Source: Mesocentrotus franciscanus (Eukaryota; Echinodermata; Echinoidea; Camarodonta; Strongylocentrotidae). From it: a stretch of 64,000 nucleotides of DNA. A program made the translations under genes and the position numbers. Each line of letters opens with the position of its first letter. Within the stretch, counting starts at the first letter, position 1. The notes beneath the pieces are model-generated. The model was not told the origin of the DNA, did not search any database, and saw only the letters and a program-made list of their open reading frames with translations. Of this stretch, positions 9,836 to 23,019 are shown one piece after another. The DNA lies in NCBI GenBank assembly GCA_037976565.1, contig CP137671.1:17078982-17142981 (forward strand), read 5' to 3'.

Positions 9836-12800
9836 ATATGGTCTAGTATTTATTATTCTAGAATTTGTTTGTAATCTTGTACACTGTATTGCCAATGCTA
9901 ATTGCTAACAAATGGGAAGGTTCACATTTTCCCCATAATAATTATCTATAACATAGCAATCTATAAATTGTATTATATGCAATGCTCTACAATTTCTATG
10001 TGGATAAGTCACAGTACAGCGTTATATATCAAATGAAATCACTTTCAGGAACAAAACAATTAAAAATGTTGAGTTATTTAATACCATAATTGCTAGTATA
10101 TATTTTAAGTAAACACAAATAAACTCAAGTGTTTGGTGTAATAGGTTATTTTCATACTGTAAATATATTTCATGCAAAAACATTTTCCTTAACTGCCTCT
10201 TTATACGTGTAAATAATTTCATTCTCCTGCTTTGACAAATTGTATTTCAATAATAAACACTCTCAGAATACAAATTACACACATTACGTGTTGTTAAGTC
10301 GGGCAGGCCACAATGTTTACCCAACCTACATATAGCAACAACTACCGGTAATTCTCGCAATTTGCATTCGGACTATTGAGGTACAATAATAGAAAACAGG
10401 TGAATGTAATAGCTCATCGCAAGGTACACAGTACACGTATGTATACATTTGAATACATTTTGAAAATGGTCTACTACATGAGCATACTAGTTAATTACGA
10501 TCCAAAGGCATCAATTTTTACATCCATTCATTGAAGAGCTACAATGTACATGTACATGCATGCAGCACGTAATAGCCATCAATAAAAACTGGTGAAAAAT
10601 GGGGTAGGAGTCTTAAATACCTTGATCATTGAACAATCCTAAGTTTTTATTACAAAAAATTTACAATCCACCTACATACCTCATATATTTCATGCTATCA
10701 ACCTGATCTACCACTTCCTCAAAGGATAATCAAGAGCCCCTTGTCACAATCGGTGAAGTACACATGCTGTTTCTTCTTCATCTTGACAGTCACCTTGTGC
10801 CTTTGCGTTGATTGTCATCAAGTGTCTACCTGCCCCTCTGAAAAATGGATATGCATTTTAAGAATTATAAAAATATATCAAACATCTCACATATCATACA
10901 GAATACAGGATCAAAAGAACTACATATATTCTTAATTTCTTATAATATTTCAGTACATACATGTATGTGCAGTTGATAGATCAATATGTCTACATGCGTA
11001 CAGTACATGCTGAACCAATTATTGGAAATTTCTTTGATAAAGCCACAGAAATCCATGTTATGTAAGCAAAGGATGTACTGTATATACAAATCTTCCAATA
11101 AATATTTGCAAATAGCATCTCAGGTATACAAAACAGTGATAATTACACAAATTATGTTGATCTATGATCTATGATCTTCCTATCAAACATTTTAAAATGA
11201 ACTTACAAATAATAACAATTAAAATTCTTATAAAAATACGATAAGGCATTTGAAATTTATCATTACAGGTATAAAGATATCATTACACATGTAATTAGTA
11301 TTGTCATGCATTTATTCACTTCATTTTTCATAAAGATACAATCTTAGCAAATGAACATAATAAAATAATAAGGAAAACAATATAATTGGCAATGTATTAG
11401 GAATGTTTAAAAATGAAAGATAAAATACACAATTAAAGAAAAAAATCTTCAAAAGACTGATGGCTTTGTTGTGTATGCGAATGTTGTTGAAGATGTACAC
11501 CCTGTATAGGAGACAAGTTCATATTTAATAACAATGCGATTCAATCTCTATATGACCATAGGATTGAATGTACATGTACATGTACAGAGTACTACAAAAA
11601 TTGCCACATTAAAGCTAATGTCAAAAGGACTTCACAGAGGATTTGAAAAGACTAAAATGTGATTTAAGTTTCATGAGCTGCTATGTAAAATGATTCAGTG
11701 TACTGAGTACTATTCTAAAAGATTTTCGGTCACATCACAAGACATTATACAAAGCAATATTTTAGAAATTTTAACTAACAATTTCCTGTTCAGTTTGGTT
11801 TTCCTACATGTCTTGTATGGCTGGTAACACTTTGTCTATGCACAGCATGTACTCTCTAGGTGAAATTTTACAGGAACCAGTAGTGAATTTGATCTGTCTT
11901 TGCTTTATACCTTCATGTATACAGTAGCAGGTAATTTTAACATGCATTTAAAATGCATATTTTGCCCAGTCCGCAAACTAACAGTTTCGAGCAGGCAATA
12001 TTTCCTGATATTTTCACTCTTTCGGGTTTCACCATTGACTTTGAGTACAAAAATCGTGTTCCATATTGAGCCCATTACGTATTGGCCCAGGAACACAAAC
12101 AGCTAAATCGCCGCAAAGTTTGAGCAGACTATCATGCGGCACGGTAGTAGGGTATAGTATTAACCGTACAGTACCCTTTCCTGCTTTACAAAGGAATAGG
12201 TAATAATTAGAATCTTTTGGGAGATACAATGATATACATGTGCATGTACGTGTATTGGGGCAATACAGGGTGTATTACCTTGTTTCTCCCTCAAGGCCAG
12301 TAATATTATATAAATGACAAACATGTTAAGCTCCAATACTATACCAACATATTCCATTTAGAGAGGCTGCGTTGTTGTGAGGGAAAGTTTTTGCCCTGAA
12401 TTTTGTTCACATTTTAATTAACATAAATTGAAAATGAATTAATGTGACACCTACAGGGTGTACATGTATATCAAGATTTTTTTCAAAACTACTGCAGCTA
12501 CAATGTACCATTAAACAAAAAGTTAGGCTATTTGCTTTAGAGGTCAGGGTCAGCAAGACAACCATTATTGGAAGACATTGGAAGATCACATTACCAAAAA
12601 GTAAAGTACATCATGTACAATTGTTACATCATATTAATACCACTAACAAAAGTACCAGTATTCAAAATTTTACAATTATTTATAACATTTGAACTACATT
12701 GCTCACTTCAGCACTGTATGAAAAGAGAGTGACTTGTCTGATTTGATTTACATTTCTTTAAATATACCGGTAGCCCAAAAGAATACTGGTGCTATTTACA

Positions 12801-14213
12801 TTGAGAGGGAGAAAGGAATGGCCCATAAATTGTAACTGATCCCACGTAAATCTATAATGTAGCCTCACAGATCACTGAACATTGTATAATAAATTGAAAC
12901 AGGATTTTCCAAAGATTATAATTTTGTACTACTCAAAATAGTAGGCTTTTGACCACTACTCAGTGCCACTACTATTTAATACAGGTACAGGTCATAGTTC
13001 ATCAATACTTCAGAATTGAAGCTGCCAGGAGAGGAATTTAATCTATTTCTTTTTATTAGTATAAAGATGTTTAAATTTTATGATTATACCTCAGATAAAA
13101 ACCTGTTTTGGTTTAGAAAGTGATTTGAAAAAAGACACTCGCAACCAATTTCAGAACTAGTAAATAGAGCTTCAAATGTAGATTACATGTAAATGTCACA
13201 GATAGTAAATACTTGAAGGAAATAGGCATTTATGAAACAATCCACCCTGTTTAGAAAGTTGGTTTTCTTTAATATCACTTATGACTTATGAGAATATAAT
13301 ATATCCTTTTTATTGTGTAATACTGTACATGTACGTGTAGACCTACATGTACATGTATTTCTCTATGCAATGATACCCAATTGATTGTGGTGCAGTTGGT
13401 GCTATTATTGAGACTTATCATTTTGAGAGTTTCACCAGATCTTTTGGATAACAAGATATCTGTTTGGGTGCAGAAATCTACAATTTCATTAAAATATGTA
13501 TTTTAGGATCAACATTAAAAGTAAGAGTCACTATTTATTTAGCAACATTGTCACCTACATGTATCACATTTCCCATTCAGCAGTATACTGCACATATCAA
13601 AATTACAAAATCCATATAATTTAGGCACCAATGTATAAAGAAATTCATTGGTTAAAGAATGTTATGCAATGCTCTATGCAAATGATGAAATAACAAACGA
13701 CAAACTTCTAAAAGTAGTCATACAATCATGTTGACGGAAAATTAAAATCAAAATTGGAAAATAGGCAAGGTCCTGAAGTTGGATGTCTTTTGTTATTCTT
13801 GTCTGCTGAAAACAAAGCTACATGTATTTAAATACTGTAATACAGCTTTTTGACAAAGCTTTCACAATAAAGGATACCGTAACATCATTTCCTACACTGC
13901 AGAATCAACTCTAATCGAGACATACATGTACATGTAAAGAATAAGGTGTGTTAATTTTTGTTGCCATGCATTAAAAATATACAGAGTATGCTAAATTGTG
14001 TTATGTTTCAGCCTGAACACATATCACAGAATGTCTGTTGTATGATTGTTAAATGTTGGTATTTTTATACACTCTACGTGTAAAATGGATATTCAACATT
14101 TGAAAAGTTCTTTAATACAAATATATTTATAGGGTTGATAAAATGTTACATTTCTATTCAACATTAACCACAAAAACATTTTTAACTGTTGGGTGAAATA
14201 TTTGCTCACTGTG
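9836..14213. other. Long AT-rich stretch without recognisable gene
   Basis: About 4.4 kb of AT-rich sequence with many ACATGTACATGT words (for example near 10550, 11570-11585, 13325 and 13345). Short open frames lack coding character. It could be intron or a long 3' untranslated region; nothing in the sequence decides this. Confidence 0.55.
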
Positions 14214-14975
14214 TTAAAGCCCAAGTCCACTCAAAAATAACTTGCCTTTAATAATAGAACCAGACAAATCAGACAAACCAATCAAAAAAAGTTTGAGCAA
14301 AATCGGATACCGGTAACTAATAAGAAAGTTATGAATCTTTGAAAAAGTATGTAAAAATAAAACAATGGAAATCACTACACAAATTACCAATTTGGTTATC
14401 AGTTTGTGACGTCATGTCCTCACTACTTATCAATTGCTTTATATAGTTTTATCCCATTAATTTCCTTTTATCCCCAAAACTTGATTTCCCATGCCTTTGC
14501 CCAGGTTATATGATTTGTATCATATTGCGTGCATGACATTTCCCAAAATCTTTTATAAATTTTGAAGAATTGATACTATTTTTCTGAATATTGTATTTCA
14601 TAATTATTGATTTTTATATAAATAGTTTATCAAAATTCAAATTTTTCATGATTTAACTGGAAAAAACCTCTATATTAGTGCATCCACACAAAAACATATT
14701 ACTATCAATCTAACTTGGATGCTGGTGTGAAGAAATAAGATTCTTAGGGGGAAAATAGGAAAATTATATTATCAATATCAAGAAAATAATTAGTGGATAG
14801 TGAGGACCATACGTCACAGACTCATGAGTGAGTTGCCAATTTGTGTAGTGATTTTCAAAGTTTTTCTTATTTCTTATTAGTTTTCCGATTTTGCTCAAAC
14901 TTTTTTTGATTGGTTTGTCTGATTTTTCTGGTTCTATTGAAAGTAAGTTATTTTTGGAGTGGACTTGGGCTTTAA
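14214..14975. mobile_element. TTAA-flanked MITE with long inverted repeats (754 bp)
   Basis: The element is 14218-14971 and is flanked by exact TTAA on both sides (14214-14217 and 14972-14975). The terminus AGCCCAAGTCCACTC is repeated in reverse complement at the right end, and homology between arms extends about 200 bp inward (for example CAAAAAAAGTTTGAGCAAAA against its complement, and CACTACACAAATT against its complement). The centre is AT-rich with no open frame. The TTAA target suggests a Kolobok or piggyBac non-autonomous element. Confidence 0.88.
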
Positions 14976-17900
14976 TAATTTTTCTACTAAGAGTTGTTCA
15001 GTAATTGAAGTTATGAAAATAATAATCACTATACATTCCTTCTTGTTGACCTAGCTAATGACTTTGACTCACTCCATACTTAAAGTGACTTGGTAACATT
15101 GTTGAAGGTTGATGAAAAAACTGTGTAATTTTTGTATGAAATGTTACTTATTATATTCCTTCTACTGTACTAACCCTCTAGCATGCAAAAATCCTGAAAA
15201 AATCTCAAATCACAAAGATATTTATGGTTTTCTTTGAAGGCGTCACTGGTCAACACCTTCTAACAGTAAATTCTCCCAAACAATTTTGAATTTTCCCAAC
15301 CATTTTTTCATGAACATAAGACATATAAGTTATTTTTAAAATCTTTCAACGCTTAAAAACAGGAAGAAAAAATATTAGAAAGTTGTAATCACTTAACATT
15401 CACAACCAGCATACACATGTACAGTAAGTCATTCTACTGGGACATATTTGGTGTAAATCTCCATTTGTTTCACACTTTTAAAACAAAATTTACAGCATTT
15501 CAGTCCCTTTTCTCTCAGAGCTGTACTAACAATATATTCAGAGAGCTCAATAGGTCCTCCAAAAATGAAGAGGTTCTATCATAGTCAATTAATTGTTGAA
15601 TGGTATGAGAGATTGGTCCAACATTACATCACAATGCCGAATCATCAATTCGAAAATTTGAAATTCATATACCGACTACAAATTTCAAACATTAAAACCT
15701 TACTTATTACTTGTCTGAGTTTGTTCAAACTTTCACCAGCCTGCTTCTGAGTATTTTCTGTTTCCTTCAGAGCAACTTACTATTAGGGTCACATTTCCTT
15801 TTAAAATGTGACTACCGGTATCAATACTTGCTACTGGCTCTCAACATTTAATATGTTTACTAATTACATGTAAATAAAAGGGTCACAAATAAACATTAAA
15901 ATTGTAACTTTCAATACTCTTTTGGTGTTGAATAACTTGAACATCAAGTGTCATGTGATGGTAAGGCTCTATTAACCTTGTTACCCAGCAAGTCTTCAAT
16001 AATATTCCAATTATTTATACAATATCTTTTATTGTCATTAAATTGTTTCTGAAATTATTTAGTGCTGTGAATTAGTGTGTAATTTCCTATCCGTGTACAC
16101 GGACAATTTATCCGTGCGTGTAAATGTGTACACGGTTATGACATTTACCAAAAACAAAAGCAGTATTTCAGCCACATTCATGTACATGTATGTAAGGCCA
16201 GCAATCCAGCGTGCATGCATTCACAACAACCATTTTCTCTGTAAAGTTGTTACAGTAGTAACAGTACTGCACACAAAATCATCACGCTCATGGGAAAGTC
16301 AGACCGCAATGATTGGCATTATTTGCACGACGACAAGAGAAGAGACTAGAGTCACTGGATGGCATTGGAAAAGTTGTACAGTGTATGGAAAGGATTATTT
16401 AATGAAGTAGCAGTGGAATTTAAACTTTATTTTTAGACTGATGACAGACATTTTTGTGAAATATTGACTTCAGCAATTTATAATGCTGAAAAACGGGTGA
16501 TTTTTTTTCTTCGTTTATCCGTCTCTAGTGAATTTTCTGCATGTATGTGTAGTGGTGGTTCATGCTTGCACACGGTCACAGCACTATTTTGGATAATAAC
16601 TTAATCTGGTTCTGCATAATAATTTATCAAATATCTTCTGCATATTCTTATATACCTTTTTTATTATCTTCAGAAGCATTCATAGAATTGTTTATATTCA
16701 TTGCATATCAACCGAACTAACTCAAATGTCATCCAAGAATGGTGTTGTTGTTGTTTTTTACAGCTACAGTATTTACAGTTTATTCCTTTTTTCTTTTCAG
16801 GAGATTTTTGTTATAAATAAGTATTTGCTACATGTACAGTACATCAACCTTTAGGGCCAATTAAGTGTCATCATTGATTTGACGGTATGTGAAGGATTCA
16901 GATGGAGGAGTTATTATGTGGTTATTTAATTGGAAAATTGGAAAGTGATCAGTTGCATCACAATAAAGAATACCAGGAGTTACATGTATACTGGCACATA
17001 CATTATTTTATTAGAAAAGATTTTGTCAATCAGAGATGCAGAGTTCTTTAATAGTTACCCTGGTATAAGGTATACAAAAATGTGAGTAAATCATACCAAC
17101 AAAATCATTACCACTATTTTGCATAATCATGGTCAATGTTAACATTAATCCTTATATAATCATCTAGTGTATAAGTAAATATTCGCATGTTTGATTTGGG
17201 TTTCTGTATATTTAACTACTATCAGCTTGCCAATTTGATCAATTATTTCAGTAAAAAAAGATTCAAAATCATCTGACTGAGTCATGATGTCATCTCTAAC
17301 AGTAATGTCAAGAGAATCTAAAATACTATAAACATGGCATACAAGTGTAACCTTGTTTATTGAACAATAATGAAGTATTTTCATGAATCCATGTTTCAGA
17401 GAAAGCTAGAGAATGAAAACTCAAAGAGTACCGTACAAACTCATCAATCTCATTAAATTTCTATGGAGATTCCTTGAGTTAAATAAGGCTATTTGTTAAT
17501 ATGTCCTAATTAGGGATTAAAAACATTTAGATTATATTTGTTGTTTTCTTGAAAGTTACTATTTACAAGCTTTATTTAATACAAGTTTACAACATTATTG
17601 TTTTTAAGGTTTTGAATTTACCATTATACCCTTGATATTAAGCTCAATGTCAGTAATAGAGAAATAAATTTGACAAACATTATTAACATAATTGAAACAT
17701 GCAGCCTGTGCAGGTAGTAGCATTTATCCCTTTTCATAATTGTGTATAGACATGTACAGTACATGTAAATTAGTAAATAAAAGAGTACATGTACAACTTC
17801 TAAATACATATTACAAAGACCAACATTTATTTTTGTGTAACATGCGATACAAGTGAGAAGAAATGACAATAAAATTTTAGTAATAAAAATCTTGATTAAG

Positions 17901-17996
17901 AGAGTACATTTAATATGCACTTTATATGTGAAGACAATAAAACGAAAAGATAAATAAATTGAAGCAAAAAAGAAGTAAAGTATTACACTTTAAGTT
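14976..17996. other. AT-rich DNA with one dispersed-repeat fragment
   Basis: No gene is supported. The segment about 15197-15258 is the reverse complement of about 55322-55385 with few differences, sharing CACAAAGATATTTATGGTTT. A TCCGTGTACACGGA palindrome lies near 16090. A 111-codon open frame at 16075-16410 has no domain character. Confidence 0.6.
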
Positions 17997-18364
17997 TTAA
18001 GACCCTCTAAAGTGTTGGGAGCCCCAACAATTGGATGGCAAAATTCACTTAAATTGTATCATAATGTGAAAGAGGGTGTCATTTAAGGCACATTTCTGCC
18101 AGGATTTTCAAAACAAATGTGTTTGAAGTCAAATATTGGTGAAAGAAATTAAGATACAACATGTATGTTTTCTGCATGCAACAGAAAACCCAAATTAAGT
18201 ATTCTTTTTTAATCAATATTTGTCCTCAAACACAATTATTTTGAAAATCCTTGCAGAAATGTGTCTTAAATGACACCCTTTCACATTATGATACAATTTA
18301 AGTGATATTTTGCCATCAAATTTTAGGCAAATTTGGGGCTCCCAACAATTTAGAGGGGCTTTAA
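17997..18364. mobile_element. TTAA-flanked foldback MITE (360 bp)
   Basis: The element is 18001-18360, flanked by TTAA at 17997-18000 and 18361-18364. The left arm (CCCTCTAAAGTGTTGGGAGC) and right arm are inverted copies, with further paired blocks such as GTATCATAATGTGAAAG and its complement, and CAGGATTTTCAAAA and its complement. The arms meet near 18175. The tips differ slightly (GACCC against AGCCCC). Non-coding. Confidence 0.85.
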
Positions 18365-18820
18365 ACTGCAAGGGAAGTGTTTAATATAGTTCACCGTACA
18401 AGAGATGTACCAGCCAAAGGTGACATTATGTATTTAAAAATCCATTGCACGATTGCATTCTATCATCTCCTGATTGCAGGCAAATGATCAAGATCTTCTT
18501 TGCATGAGATTAGCTTTTTTACATCTTGTTATAATTTATTAAGGGGGATGAGTGCAATTACTCATCCTAACTTGTCCTCGCAGTGGTTTAGGACAGGATC
18601 TTGTCAGGGATAGCAGAGCAGCATTTTCCTTTTGATAGGGTCTTCTTGGATTGATTTTTTTTCCAATAAGTTTTCTTCTTCCACTCAAAGACCAATGCAA
18701 TTTGTGTACTAGTTGAATTTATCTGTAATTGGGCAAGATTTCGTCTCTATACGTAAGGGTTAGTGAGGGAGGCTATGCAATGCAGTTTGTGTGTGATCAC
18801 CCATCTCAACTCGCACAGAA

Positions 18821-19182
18821 GCTTCAAGAAAAGGGTCAGATAAGCTGAAAGTACCGGTAAGTCCTTTATTTTGATGTTCTACAATTAATGTTATTTTTAT
18901 AGTACCGGTATAAGAAAATTAGATTCATTTTTTTTACAACAATTTGTCTGGATAAAGAAAAAAAGTGGGCAAAATTCTGGGGTAAATCTCTAATTGAAGC
19001 TTCAAGAAAAGGGTCAGATAAGCTGAAAGTACCGTATATTTTGATGTTCTACAATTAAAATTATTTTTATAGTACCAGTATAAGAAAATTAGATTCATTT
19101 TTTTATTCAATCATTTTTTCTACATCAATTTGTCTAGATAAAGAAAAAAGTGGGCAAAAATTCTGGGGTGAATCTCTAATTG
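18821..19182. repeat. Tandem duplication of a 178-bp unit
   Basis: GCTTCAAGAAAAGGGTCAG starts at 18821 and again at 18999. The copies are about 90 percent alike by eye. They share GATGTTCTACAATTAA, AAGAAAATTAGATTCATTTT and a GTGGGCAAAATTCTGGGG end. Only two copies are present. Confidence 0.9.
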
Positions 19183-19864
19183 ACCCCTCCATTGTGCATA
19201 TGCCAAGGATTACCGTACATGTACATGTATGTGTTGGTGTATGGGAAAGTTTGACAAATGTCAGTTTTATTTTAAAATTCCCATACCAGACAGTTATTTC
19301 TGTCTAACTCTTGGCAAGAGAGAGATGCCAAGGCCAAGGGTCTCGTTGACTGCTTTGAGGATGATTGCGTCTGTGCAATTGTTTATAGCACTTACACTGA
19401 ATTCAGTTCTGTCGTAAGTAATTCTCCTGCTCGCTTGCTTGGACTTGGAGTGACAAGTTTTTGCTTGTATTTGTAGTATCACGTTCTTCAATGGCAGTTT
19501 GCATTATTTTTTATTTGAAGAGGTGCATGCCGTATGGACTTATTTTCAGCTAGGTCCAGCTCCAGTTTGTGAAGCTATTGAACTGTGCGGGATGGGTACG
19601 GTGCTCACACACAAACTGCATTGCATAAGTAACCTCCCACACTATCCTGTACAGTACACACACTCAGTCAGCTCCGTATAGAGGCGGTCAGTGAATAATA
19701 TGGTGGAGCCCAAAGTAGTTATTTATCATGTTTATAGCAGAACAACCATCCATCGTCGATATCAGACTTTTCAGAGACCAAAGCCAAATCCCGGCAAAGG
19801 CAAAGCAAAGCCTCCCAAAGGCAAAGCTTTCGGTCCAACATCAGTCGATCAACATGCAGGGCTA
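19183..19864. other. Unassigned sequence, more balanced composition
   Basis: Several overlapping open frames of about 60 codons exist on both strands without domain character. A GGCAAAGGCAAAGC-type short repeat lies near 19795-19826. A promoter or first exon cannot be excluded or supported. Confidence 0.4.
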
Positions 19865-20965
19865 GGTTCACTCTAGACCGAAAATGTCTGTCTCTTTCGT
19901 TCGTTAGCCTCTGAATTGGGTAGGGTTGGCTCCTCTCTTTAGAGACAAAAGCCAACCATAGGCGCTCCTGCAAACTCGGAACGGATCTGACCACCAAATT
20001 TCAGCCAAGCTTTTGGACTAGAATGTCACTTTAGGGATTCATATCCGATGCATTTATTTTTGAAATTTAGGCCTAGGCTAATATAGCCTAGTAATAATAA
20101 TATACATCGGTTCCACTTACCAGATATGCAGATTGACTGTATCGATGCGTTTAAAAGTCTTTTCTCCCGATTTTCTTCGTCGAAATCGAACTCAGCTCAG
20201 TGTTGAAACTATAGAGTGATGAAGTGTGACGTCATCAAAAATCTATTTTTGAATTTCTCAATTTTTCTTCATTTTCCAAAAAAAACCAAAAATAATGTCC
20301 AAATACTGAAAACCAATTGAATATGTTAAGTATTGGCTGAGATATGACCATCTGAATAAAGATTGCCTATGGGAACTCAGTGTTATATTGCTCTGGCTCC
20401 TAATGTTATGAGCCAGAGCAATATAACACTGAGTTCCCATAGGCAATCTTTGTAATCAGATGGTCATATCTCGGCAAATACTTAACATATAATTGGTTTT
20501 CGACATTTGGCCATTATTTTTAGTGGTCTTTCGGAAAATGAAGACAAAATTGAGAAATTCCAAAATAGATTTTTATGACGTCACAGCTTCGTACTCTATT
20601 ACTGGGCATTGTTACTGCAAAATTTCAACACGGACTCGAGCCGAGTTCAATTCGACGAAGAAAATCAGGAAAAAGACCTTTAAACGCATCATACAGTCAA
20701 TCTGGTGAGAGGAACCGATGTACATCAGCCTATAGGCCTAATTTTCAAAAATGAATGCATCGGATATGAATCCGCTTAAGTGACATTTTAGTCCAAAAGC
20801 TTGGCCGAAATATGGTGGTCAGATCCATTCCACCGAGTTTGCACAGGAGCCCCTATGGTCGGCTTCTGTCTCTAGAGTCTGTAGAGAGGAGCCGACCCTA
20901 CCCAAATCAGAGGCTAAACTTCCTAAAGAACGAAAGAGACAGCAATTTTCGGTCTAGGTTCACTC
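19865..20965. mobile_element. Long-arm foldback element (1083 bp) with 9-bp target duplication
   Basis: The element is 19874-20956. The left tip TAGACCGAAAA and right tip TTTTCGGTCTA are inverted, and GGTTCACTC lies directly outside both (19865-19873 and 20957-20965). The arms are each about 530-550 bp and meet at the small loop 20399-20410 between GCTCTGGCT and AGCCAGAGC. A 9-bp duplication is typical of Mutator-like elements. Each arm carries a perfect TGACGTCA word (20227-20234 and 20576-20583). A second, shorter copy lies at 42119-42515 and an arm fragment at about 51145-51229. No transposase is encoded. Confidence 0.92.
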
Positions 20966-21600
20966 TCATTGATTGACTAGTAATACTAGTACAATGTAAC
21001 AGCGTTACCATACACGAGGTCGTCAAGATTGGAATCATGCATTAATTAACTGACTAACGAAGTTATAGTCTCATCTTCTAATCTTAGGCCACCGCCGGCA
21101 GGCGGCCTGGCCTGGCGCGCGCACGGACCGGAGCACCCGGCTCAATTCAACTACCGGTAGTAGTACTATAGTAGTACCGTTTGTTTTGGGGCTTTCCCAC
21201 GGTACCAATACAAATTACAATACTGTTTAGTTTTATTACCCGAGATTCTGGATACTGCGGTAGAAGCACACAGTTTCAACTAATGAAGCTATGATAAAAA
21301 TACATATAGATCTACTACTCTTGGCAATTAAGGAACAACCAAAATAAACCTTACCTTAAAACATCTCGAAAACACCAAAGATATGAGAACATGTAGCATT
21401 TTAGGGCTTCTGTGGCGCGTGGTCTTTATGTGGCCATGCATAGCGCATGGGCCTGGACGTCGGATCGGATCGATGATCTAAGCTAAGTAATAGTCTAGTT
21501 AGTAAGCACAACGCAGACCGCTATTTGTGACATTAAGCTGATCTAAAGTGTCTCGACTCCAACTACTGATCATATACGGCCGTAGGCCTACGGTTACACC
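20966..21600. other. Short GC-rich, palindrome-rich patch in unassigned DNA
   Basis: About 21088-21200 is unusually CpG-rich for this region (GCCGGCAGGCGGCC, GGCGCGCGCACGG) and is followed by CTACCGGTAG and GTACTATAGTAGTAC near-palindromes. This could be a promoter-proximal patch, but no transcript start or exon can be shown. Confidence 0.4.
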
Positions 21601-21945
21601 CACGGTGGCGGATCTAGGCAGAGCCGTAGCCGGAGTTTGATGTTTGGGGGGCAAATACATGTAATTGATCGACGTCCTGGGGAGGGTCTATGAGGAGGGT
21701 GTATGATCTTGGAAAATACGTCCCCCTGGCTACGGGCCTGGATCTAGGGGCCGGCCCCTGACCCCCAAACAGGTAAATTGAACCTTTTAAAAATAAAAAT
21801 GAAGACGGGCCCCTCCTGGCGCAAGGGAGGCCGGGGCGGGGCGGGGTGGGTGTTGATTTTTAAAATAGTGCTCATAACCCCCAACCCCGCTTATTCGCCG
21901 GGTGGCTGATTCGGCGCTAAATATTTTCTCACGAATTCGGATGAA
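21601..21945 (+). mobile_element. hAT-type MITE family member, interrupted by a second MITE
   Basis: The left end GGTGGCGGATCTAGG matches the family terminus CAGTGGCGGATCCAGG seen at 41425. After the nested insertion the family sequence resumes with CCGGCCCCTGACCCCC, AACAGGTAAA, GGGCCCCTCCTGGCGC and the CTTATTCGCCGGGTGGCTGA segment shared with 885-935. The expected right terminus (CCGGCTGGATCC...) is absent, so this copy is truncated near 21945. Confidence 0.75.
21611..21748. mobile_element. Nested MITE (122 bp) with 8-bp target duplication
   Basis: The element 21619-21740 starts CAGAGCCGTAGCCGG and ends CCCTGGCTACGGGCCTG, which are imperfect inverted termini. GATCTAGG lies on both sides (21611-21618 and 21741-21748), and the host repeat sequence is continuous once the insert and one copy are removed. 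The 8-bp duplication and CAG tips fit the hAT superfamily. Confidence 0.85.
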
Positions 21946-22869
21946 ACAAAAAAAATTCGTGCTACAATTTCACATTATTATTTGTTCTGTTCTTACCCCA
22001 CGACCCAATTTGATGTCTGAGAAAATTAGACTATAACTTCGGACAACAAGGAAAAAAAAATCATTACTGCGTATACTATAGTAAGTAGTCTTCAATAATG
22101 AACAGGTTACGACGTTACATGGTTGAATATTGAAACGAGATGTTGTATCTGGTCAATTTCTCTCTCTGACAAAATATACTGCCACATCTTTAGACACACG
22201 CAAATATTCCTCGTGCACCCTAGGCCCTGCAAAGGGCTGAGTCAATCAGAGATTATTGAGACTTAATATGATATTTAATTTATGTCTGTTTTCAAGACAA
22301 GTACCACTAATCAATACATGCGTAGGCTATTTCACAATTGTTTACCTTCCAATTGAATAGCAACAATAAGCATTTTCAAAATATAAGAATAACAAAATAT
22401 ATATTATTACATTAGCAAACCAAAGAATTTGATTTTTACAATAAAACATTACTTATTCCTGTAGATCAACTTCAAATTGGCTACTTGCCTGGTTGCTGCA
22501 GAAAGAATGCACACCTATGTGGCTTTACGTCATAAAGATTGGCCTTTTCAAAAAACATACTTATAATTGTCCTTTGATGATGGTGAAAAAGCAAAGAATC
22601 TATAACAATAAATATTTAAAAAATGTTATTGATATGAATATTTTCAAACAGTATTTATTTCAGTATTTTTAAGGATACGACATTTAAAACGTGTACCAAT
22701 ATTTAAACAAAAATATTAGATTTACGTCAAATTGGCTACATTTAACACCCTTGGGTACATATATAGTGACGTCTCGATGCTATCAATACGATATCTATCA
22801 CATGCTACATATTTTATAAAAGCCTATTGATACACATCATACAGTTTTTGCACAATATCTTGATGTGTC
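21946..22869. other. AT-rich DNA upstream of the LRR exons
   Basis: No large exon, in particular no NACHT-sized open frame, is present here on either strand. Confidence 0.6.
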
Positions 22870-23019
22870 ATTGAGAACGCGGATCGTATCGCCTGCTCTG
22901 CATCACGTGATCTCGCTCAGTTTATCTGTAAGATGACTCATCTGAAGGACCTGACACTCTACGGTCAGTATCACGATGACTTCTACTCAACATCGTCATC
23001 GATGGCATCATCTGCAAAG
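22870..23019 (+). pseudogene. Damaged copy of an LRR exon
   Basis: This 150-bp segment aligns with the better exon at 24509-24676. The last 40 or so codons match closely (LAQFICKMTHLKDL, then YHDDFYSTSSSMASSAK) and it ends at the same AAG/GTATTG donor. Near its start 18 bases are missing in frame, and the AG acceptor before ATTGAG in the other copy is TC here. An in-frame TGA lies just upstream. It is therefore probably not spliced as an exon. The reading is one leucine-rich-repeat unit of the type found in echinoderm NLR-like receptors; that family call is recognition from memory, not a search. Confidence 0.6.

Noticed and set aside
16075..16410. 111-codon plus-strand frame
   Set aside because: No family resemblance, no splice or promoter context, and the length is not unusual for chance in 64 kb.
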